Origin: Ammonifex degensii KC4
GTDB taxonomy: Bacteria > Bacillota > Desulfotomaculia > Desulfotomaculales > Ammonificaceae
DNA length: 64,000 nucleotides
Reading direction: 5' to 3'
Assembly: GCF_000024605.1 (NCBI RefSeq)
Contig: NC_013385.1
Location: 1,173,501 to 1,237,500 of the forward strand
Part shown: in pieces, positions 60,454-64,000 of the stretch
Layout: every line of letters starts with the position of its first letter
How positions within the stretch are numbered: the stretch's first letter is position 1
Notes under the pieces: generated by a model
What the model was told of the DNA's origin: nothing
The model's input: the letters and a program-made list of their open reading frames with translations, nothing else
Databases searched by the model: none
Translations under genes and position numbers: made by a program

Positions 60454-61392
60454 TTATTTTAAAATACCTTTTGACCTAAGATACTCAGGTAACTGGTCCG
60501 CATCGAGAACATCCATGCCACTGTTGCTATATACCCACAGTCTATCTTTCAAAATAACTACATTGCAACGCGCTTCGCGGTCAACAGCACATACATTGCC
60601 ACAGCCACTGATGGTGATGTTTTCCTGTAAATTGCCGGCGGAAACTATGCGCTCGGCCATAGTATGGACATCACCAACACCGTTTTTACAATACCGCGCG
60701 CCGATGCACGTCTTGATCCCTTCGCTATTCCACGCCAGCGCCACCTTTAGGAATGGCAGAAGGCCCATCCGGTCAATAACTTCAGCTAGTCGCTCGTTCT
60801 GGGCAACCCGAAGGTAGCCCTTAACTATCCGTTCGACAGTTTCGACTAGATGTTCTTCCTTGATAACCACGTCCAGCCGAGTACCCAATTGGGGTTGACG
60901 TCCCCCTTTGCCCCCAAGGTAAAGCCAGTATCCGTCCTGGACAGCAATAACCCCCAGATCGTTTAGTTGCGCCTCCACACATGAATTGGGGCAACCATTC
61001 AGGGCTATTTTAAACTTTTTCGGGGTTGCCATCCCTGCAAGGCGCTGGTTGATTTGTGCTGCCAGAGGAGTAACATCGCGGATAACGTGCTTGCAATACT
61101 GACTAGAACATACCTTAACATTTCGCACCACCGGGCCGATATTAGCTAAAGGTAGATGGACCTTTTCTAACTCTTCGGCCACCTGATCAAAGTTCTCAGG
61201 TTTTATGCCGAAAATCATAATGGCCTCAGTAACCGTAAGTTTAACCTTTCCATATTGCTTGGCCAGCCTGTATATGGCCTCTATCTGTTCAGCTTCCAGA
61301 TAGCCGTTAACAGGATGAATTAAGACGGCGTAAGTACCATCCAGCTGCTGAATAAATCCCTTGTTGACGTACTTTCGAGCCACGATGATCAC
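60454..61392 (-). CDS. Nitrite/sulfite reductase-like protein with two siroheme-type cysteine sets
   Basis: 312 residues. The ferredoxin-like half domain (about 20-75) precedes a first set Cys95, Cys100, Cys134, Cys138 (CSSQYC and NGCPNSC) and a second set Cys229, Cys235, Cys264, Cys268 (CIGARYC and SGCGNVC). Normal sulfite/nitrite reductases have one set for siroheme-[4Fe-4S]. The first pair has four residues between cysteines instead of five. Reduction of sulfite or nitrite is suggested by family, but activity is uncertain. ATG 61392; the next gene 36 bases on is DsrE-like. Confidence 0.75.
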   Translation of the reverse strand: MIIVARKYVNKGFIQQLDGTYAVLIHPVNGYLEAEQIEAIYRLAKQYGKVKLTVTEAIMIFGIKPENFDQVAEELEKVHLPLANIGPVVRNVKVCSSQYCKHVIRDVTPLAAQINQRLAGMATPKKFKIALNGCPNSCVEAQLNDLGVIAVQDGYWLYLGGKGGRQPQLGTRLDVVIKEEHLVETVERIVKGYLRVAQNERLAEVIDRMGLLPFLKVALAWNSEGIKTCIGARYCKNGVGDVHTMAERIVSAGNLQENITISGCGNVCAVDREARCNVVILKDRLWVYSNSGMDVLDADQLPEYLRSKGILK

Positions 61393-61539
61393 CCATCTCC
61401 TTGTACTAAGAAGAACAAGTATTTTCCTAAAATCAGCCTCTTCGGCTACACCTACAGTATATGGAATTTGCGAAAATTATAAAACCAAAAGTCAAACCGA
61501 GTCAAGGCTTAGTAGGTGAACTCAGAAGGATTTTTTTGT

Positions 61540-61848
61540 CACTGAGACCTCGCTATACAGGGAAATCTTCAGTAACCGCTTCTCCAAGGAATTAGGCTAC
61601 TCAGACTTGGTCGGCTTAGTTCCCGCAGCACATACATTCTTCGCAGAGGTAGAGTATGCCGCGGGATTTTAAGGTCTACTTGAAGCAGTGGAGTGGCGAA
61701 AGATCGCAAGGATGCGGGACATCTTGATCCACGACTATTTCAGCATGGACATGAAGATCGTATGGAGGCCGCGGTTCAAACTAAAATGCCTGTCCTGGAA
61801 CAAGCCGTTAGAGAAATCCTCCGAGTCAGGCAAAAACTGAGCCGGTAG
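61540..61848 (+). pseudogene. HEPN (DUF86/HepT-like) toxin remnant
   Basis: VEWRKIARMRDILIHDYFSMDMKIVW contains the HEPN catalytic R-x4-6-H motif. After a one-base frame change near 61769, EAAVQTKMPVLEQAVREILRVRQKLSR continues as the normal C-terminus. The first half is degenerate, with a stop after VEYAAGF. No MntA antitoxin gene remains. The rest of 61393-61539 holds no gene. Confidence 0.6.
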
Positions 61849-61863
61849 TTGAAAAGCCGGAGC

Positions 61864-62442
61864 TCACCTGCCGAAACGATGTTCCTTACCTTCCAGGAGG
61901 CGGCGGATGTTATCGCGGTGCCGGAGAATGACTACCAGCGCGGCCAAGAAGCTAAAGATACAGATCCCGCGGGGATATCTAAGAGCGTAAGTCAGTATGG
62001 GAAGGCTTCCCGCAGCTATGATGGAGGCTAAAGATACGTAGCGGCCTAAAGCGAAGACGAAAATCCAAACGGCCAGCGCCCCTAAAGTAGCTTTGGGAGC
62101 CAGCAGGAGGAAGACGCCAAGCGCGGTAGCCACCATCTTTCCTCCCCGGAAGCGCAGGAAGACCGAGAAGGCATGACCCACCAGGGCTGCAGCTCCAGTC
62201 AAAACGGCAGCAGTAGGACCCAGGCGCATTCCCAGGTAAGTGGCCAAAGCACCCTTACCCACATCCCCTATAAAAGCCAAGGTGCCGTAAAGGGGCCCCA
62301 GCGTCCGCCACACGTTGGTAGCCCCTATGTTACCGCTGCCTCGCTCGAAGATATTGACTCCCTTGAGCCGTGCCAGCAGGTAACCGGTAGGAAAAGAGCC
62401 GATCAAATAAGCCAAAAGTGTAAATCCTAAAAGCTTAAACAT
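61864..62442 (-). CDS. plsY: Glycerol-3-phosphate acyltransferase PlsY
   Basis: 192 residues and five membrane spans. Family motifs: [63 protein letters not shown] and LPILTYAL. It acylates glycerol-3-phosphate from acyl-phosphate at the inner membrane, the first step of phospholipid synthesis. It overlaps der by eight bases; this der-plsY order is common in Firmicutes. Confidence 0.95.
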   Translation of the reverse strand: MFKLLGFTLLAYLIGSFPTGYLLARLKGVNIFERGSGNIGATNVWRTLGPLYGTLAFIGDVGKGALATYLGMRLGPTAAVLTGAAALVGHAFSVFLRFRGGKMVATALGVFLLLAPKATLGALAVWIFVFALGRYVSLASIIAAGSLPILTYALRYPRGICIFSFLAALVVILRHRDNIRRLLEGKEHRFGR

Positions 62443-63778
62443 GTTTTTCCCTCCTCTTCTTGTGCCGGCGCAGAACGAAGCGTATGGGGGTGCCGGTAAA
62501 ATCGAAGGCTGCCCGCAGCTGGTTCTCCAGGTACTTGCGGTAGTAAGGAGTCATGAGCTCCGGGTCGTTCACTTGCAGGAGAAAGACCGGCGGCTCCACC
62601 GCCACCTGGTAAGCCCGGTAGATCTCCAGCCGCTTATCCTTCACCCGAGGAGGAGGATTGCGTAGCTGAGCTTCTTCCACAACTTCCCATAGTTCCTGCT
62701 CGCGCACCCGGCGGCGAGCGTTGGCCAACGCCCTTTCCACCTCGGTCAACACCTGGGTAACCCCGAACCCCTCCGGAGCCACGGTGAAGACCACCGGAGC
62801 ATAGTTGATGAAGTAAAGCTCTCGCCTTAACGCCTCCAGATAGCGGGGGGCGTCCTTCCGGGAAGAAGGCACCAAGTCCCACTTGTTGACCGCTATAACC
62901 ACCGCCCGTCCTGCCTCCTCAATAAGACCGGCAATCCTCTTGTCCTGCATGGTCACCCCTTCGGCGCCATCCAGAACCAGAACGGCGACGTGGGCGCGCC
63001 TTAGAGCCTGCCGGGCCCGCAGGCAGCTCTGCCGCTCTGCCTCCTCCTTTATCCGGCTGCGGCGACGCAGCCCTGCCGTGTCGATGAGGATGTAGGGCTG
63101 CCCCTCCCAGGTGAAGAAGGTATCCACCGCGTCGCGGGTGGTACCGGGAATATCGCTGACGATCACCCTTTCCTCTCCCAGGAGGGCGTTCACCAAGGAA
63201 GACTTCCCCACGTTGGGGCGCCCCACGATGGCCACTGCTATGGCCTCGGCCTGTGGTCTTTCCTCTTCCCTATCCTCCGGTGGAAGTCGGTCGATCACCG
63301 CGTCCAGGAGGTCGCCCACATTTAGGCCCTGGGCTGCCGACACGGGTATGGGCTCGGTGCTCAGGCCCAGAGCGTAAAAGTCGGACAGCACCGGCGGAGG
63401 GTCGAACTTGTCCACCTTGTTTACCACCAGCAGGGTGGGTTTCCCCGTCCGCCGTAGCATAGAAGCTATGGCCTGATCCTCGGCAGTAACCCCTGTCTTG
63501 TAGTCCACCACAAAAAGCACGAGATCGGCCTCTTCCAAGGCCTGCTCCACCTGGCGCCTGATGGCCACCTCTAAAGGACTTTCCGGGCTTTCCACCACTC
63601 CCCCGGTGTCCACCAGCACGAATTCGCGCCCGCACCACTCTACTTCCCGGTAGAGGCGGTCGCGGGTCACTCCCGGCTCCTCCTCCACTATAGCTACCCC
63701 TTTTCCCACCAAACGGTTAAAAAGGGTGGACTTGCCTACGTTCGGGCGTCCCACTATCACCACAACGGGTTTTCCCAC
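62435..63778 (-). CDS. der: Ribosome assembly GTPase Der (EngA)
   Basis: 447 residues from GTG 63778, preceded by AGGAGGCGGGAAAG; the longer upstream frame is rejected. Tandem G-domains: [16 protein letters not shown] with DTGGVVE and NKVDK; then [16 protein letters not shown] with DTAGLRRR and NKWD. The C-terminal KH-like domain has [47 protein letters not shown]. It matures the 50S subunit. The start lies inside the end of the upstream gene. Confidence 0.95.
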   Translation of the reverse strand: MGKPVVVIVGRPNVGKSTLFNRLVGKGVAIVEEEPGVTRDRLYREVEWCGREFVLVDTGGVVESPESPLEVAIRRQVEQALEEADLVLFVVDYKTGVTAEDQAIASMLRRTGKPTLLVVNKVDKFDPPPVLSDFYALGLSTEPIPVSAAQGLNVGDLLDAVIDRLPPEDREEERPQAEAIAVAIVGRPNVGKSSLVNALLGEERVIVSDIPGTTRDAVDTFFTWEGQPYILIDTAGLRRRSRIKEEAERQSCLRARQALRRAHVAVLVLDGAEGVTMQDKRIAGLIEEAGRAVVIAVNKWDLVPSSRKDAPRYLEALRRELYFINYAPVVFTVAPEGFGVTQVLTEVERALANARRRVREQELWEVVEEAQLRNPPPRVKDKRLEIYRAYQVAVEPPVFLLQVNDPELMTPYYRKYLENQLRAAFDFTGTPIRFVLRRHKKRREKHV

Positions 63779-64000
63779 CCTTTCCCGCCTCCTTTCGCCG
63801 CTTCTTGGAAAGTCAACTGCACCAACTCCTCTGGCGTACCAGCAGCTTCTACTCGGCAACCTAGCTCCGCCGCCAGTTCATCCAGAGTAAGATCATCCAG
63901 GAAGAGATGGCCGTCCTTCAGGGCTACCGCAGGCAGCATCACCAGGTCCGGCCGGGGGCGGGAAAGCAAGGCCCGCCTTATGTCCCGGCCGGTTAAAAGC
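63757..64000 (-). CDS. DUF512-type protein, C-terminal part (runs off window end)
   Basis: The frame is open to the window edge. About 80 residues are visible: [53 protein letters not shown]. This matches the C-terminus of DUF512 radical-SAM/PDZ-like proteins, which end with FLDD-x-TL-EEL and often precede der in Firmicutes. The radical SAM part lies outside the window. The end overlaps der by 22 bases. Confidence 0.75.
   Translation of the reverse strand, partial: LLTGRDIRRALLSRPRPDLVMLPAVALKDGHLFLDDLTLDELAAELGCRVEAAGTPEELVQLTFQEAAKGGGKGWENPLW

Overview
The window reads as a GC-rich, anaerobic, probably thermophilic Firmicute of the Moorella/Ammonifex type. That placement is inferred from gene content: a trp operon with a TRAP-type leader, an FdhE/HybA/NrfD formate-linked module, FeoAB, ISLre2 and IS607 insertion sequences and a YaaL-like protein. 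There is no rRNA in the window to fix it. Most housekeeping genes lie on the minus strand.

Layout. 1-6258: complete trpEGDCFB plus the 5' part of trpA, behind a leader with eleven (G/T)AG triplets and an overlapping antiterminator/terminator. 6319-11588: a decay zone with an ISLre2 element abutting a truncated ktrB, a frameshifted TnpB unit and a truncated AcoR-like regulator. 11882-13841: a small membrane protein, then a PP-loop sulfur-transfer-like enzyme overlapping a TudS-like desulfidase. 13979-20434: a cobN pseudogene interrupted by an IS607 element. 20542-28343: a 7.8 kb integrative element in tRNA-Leu, bounded by a 58 bp exact repeat. It carries a tyrosine integrase, three small HTH regulators, a primase-polymerase, a DUF3987 protein and a 190 bp palindrome that looks like an origin. 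28445-29711: an rve-type (IS481-like) element with a 15 bp target duplication. 29778-35405: a YeiH-type exporter and an APC permease split by a second IS607 element. 35546-40233: an alcohol dehydrogenase, a Fec-type ABC transporter and FmdE. 40619-44646: tRNA-Pro, FdhE, NrfD, HybA and a short molybdopterin-oxidoreductase-like Tat protein. 44787-50018: PocR/GAF/HD-GYP and REC/degenerate-GGDEF signalling proteins, UDG4, a CbiO-type ATPase and CooT. 50103-58124: KhtTU, FeoAB, YjbQ, a HAD phosphatase and a zur-znuACB operon. 58269-61392: small proteins, a TatD-like hydrolase, a DsrE-like protein and a protein with two siroheme-type cysteine sets. 61540-64000: a HEPN remnant, plsY, der and a partial DUF512 protein.

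The strongest candidates for something new are the tRNA-Leu element with its prim-pol/DUF3987/palindrome replication module, the DsrE plus double-siroheme-motif pair, and the Tat/HybA/NrfD complex whose large subunit seems too short to hold a molybdenum cofactor. The two IS607 insertions can be excised on paper to give uninterrupted reading frames, which defines their ends to the base. All three large TnpB genes are broken, while both IS607 recombinases are intact.
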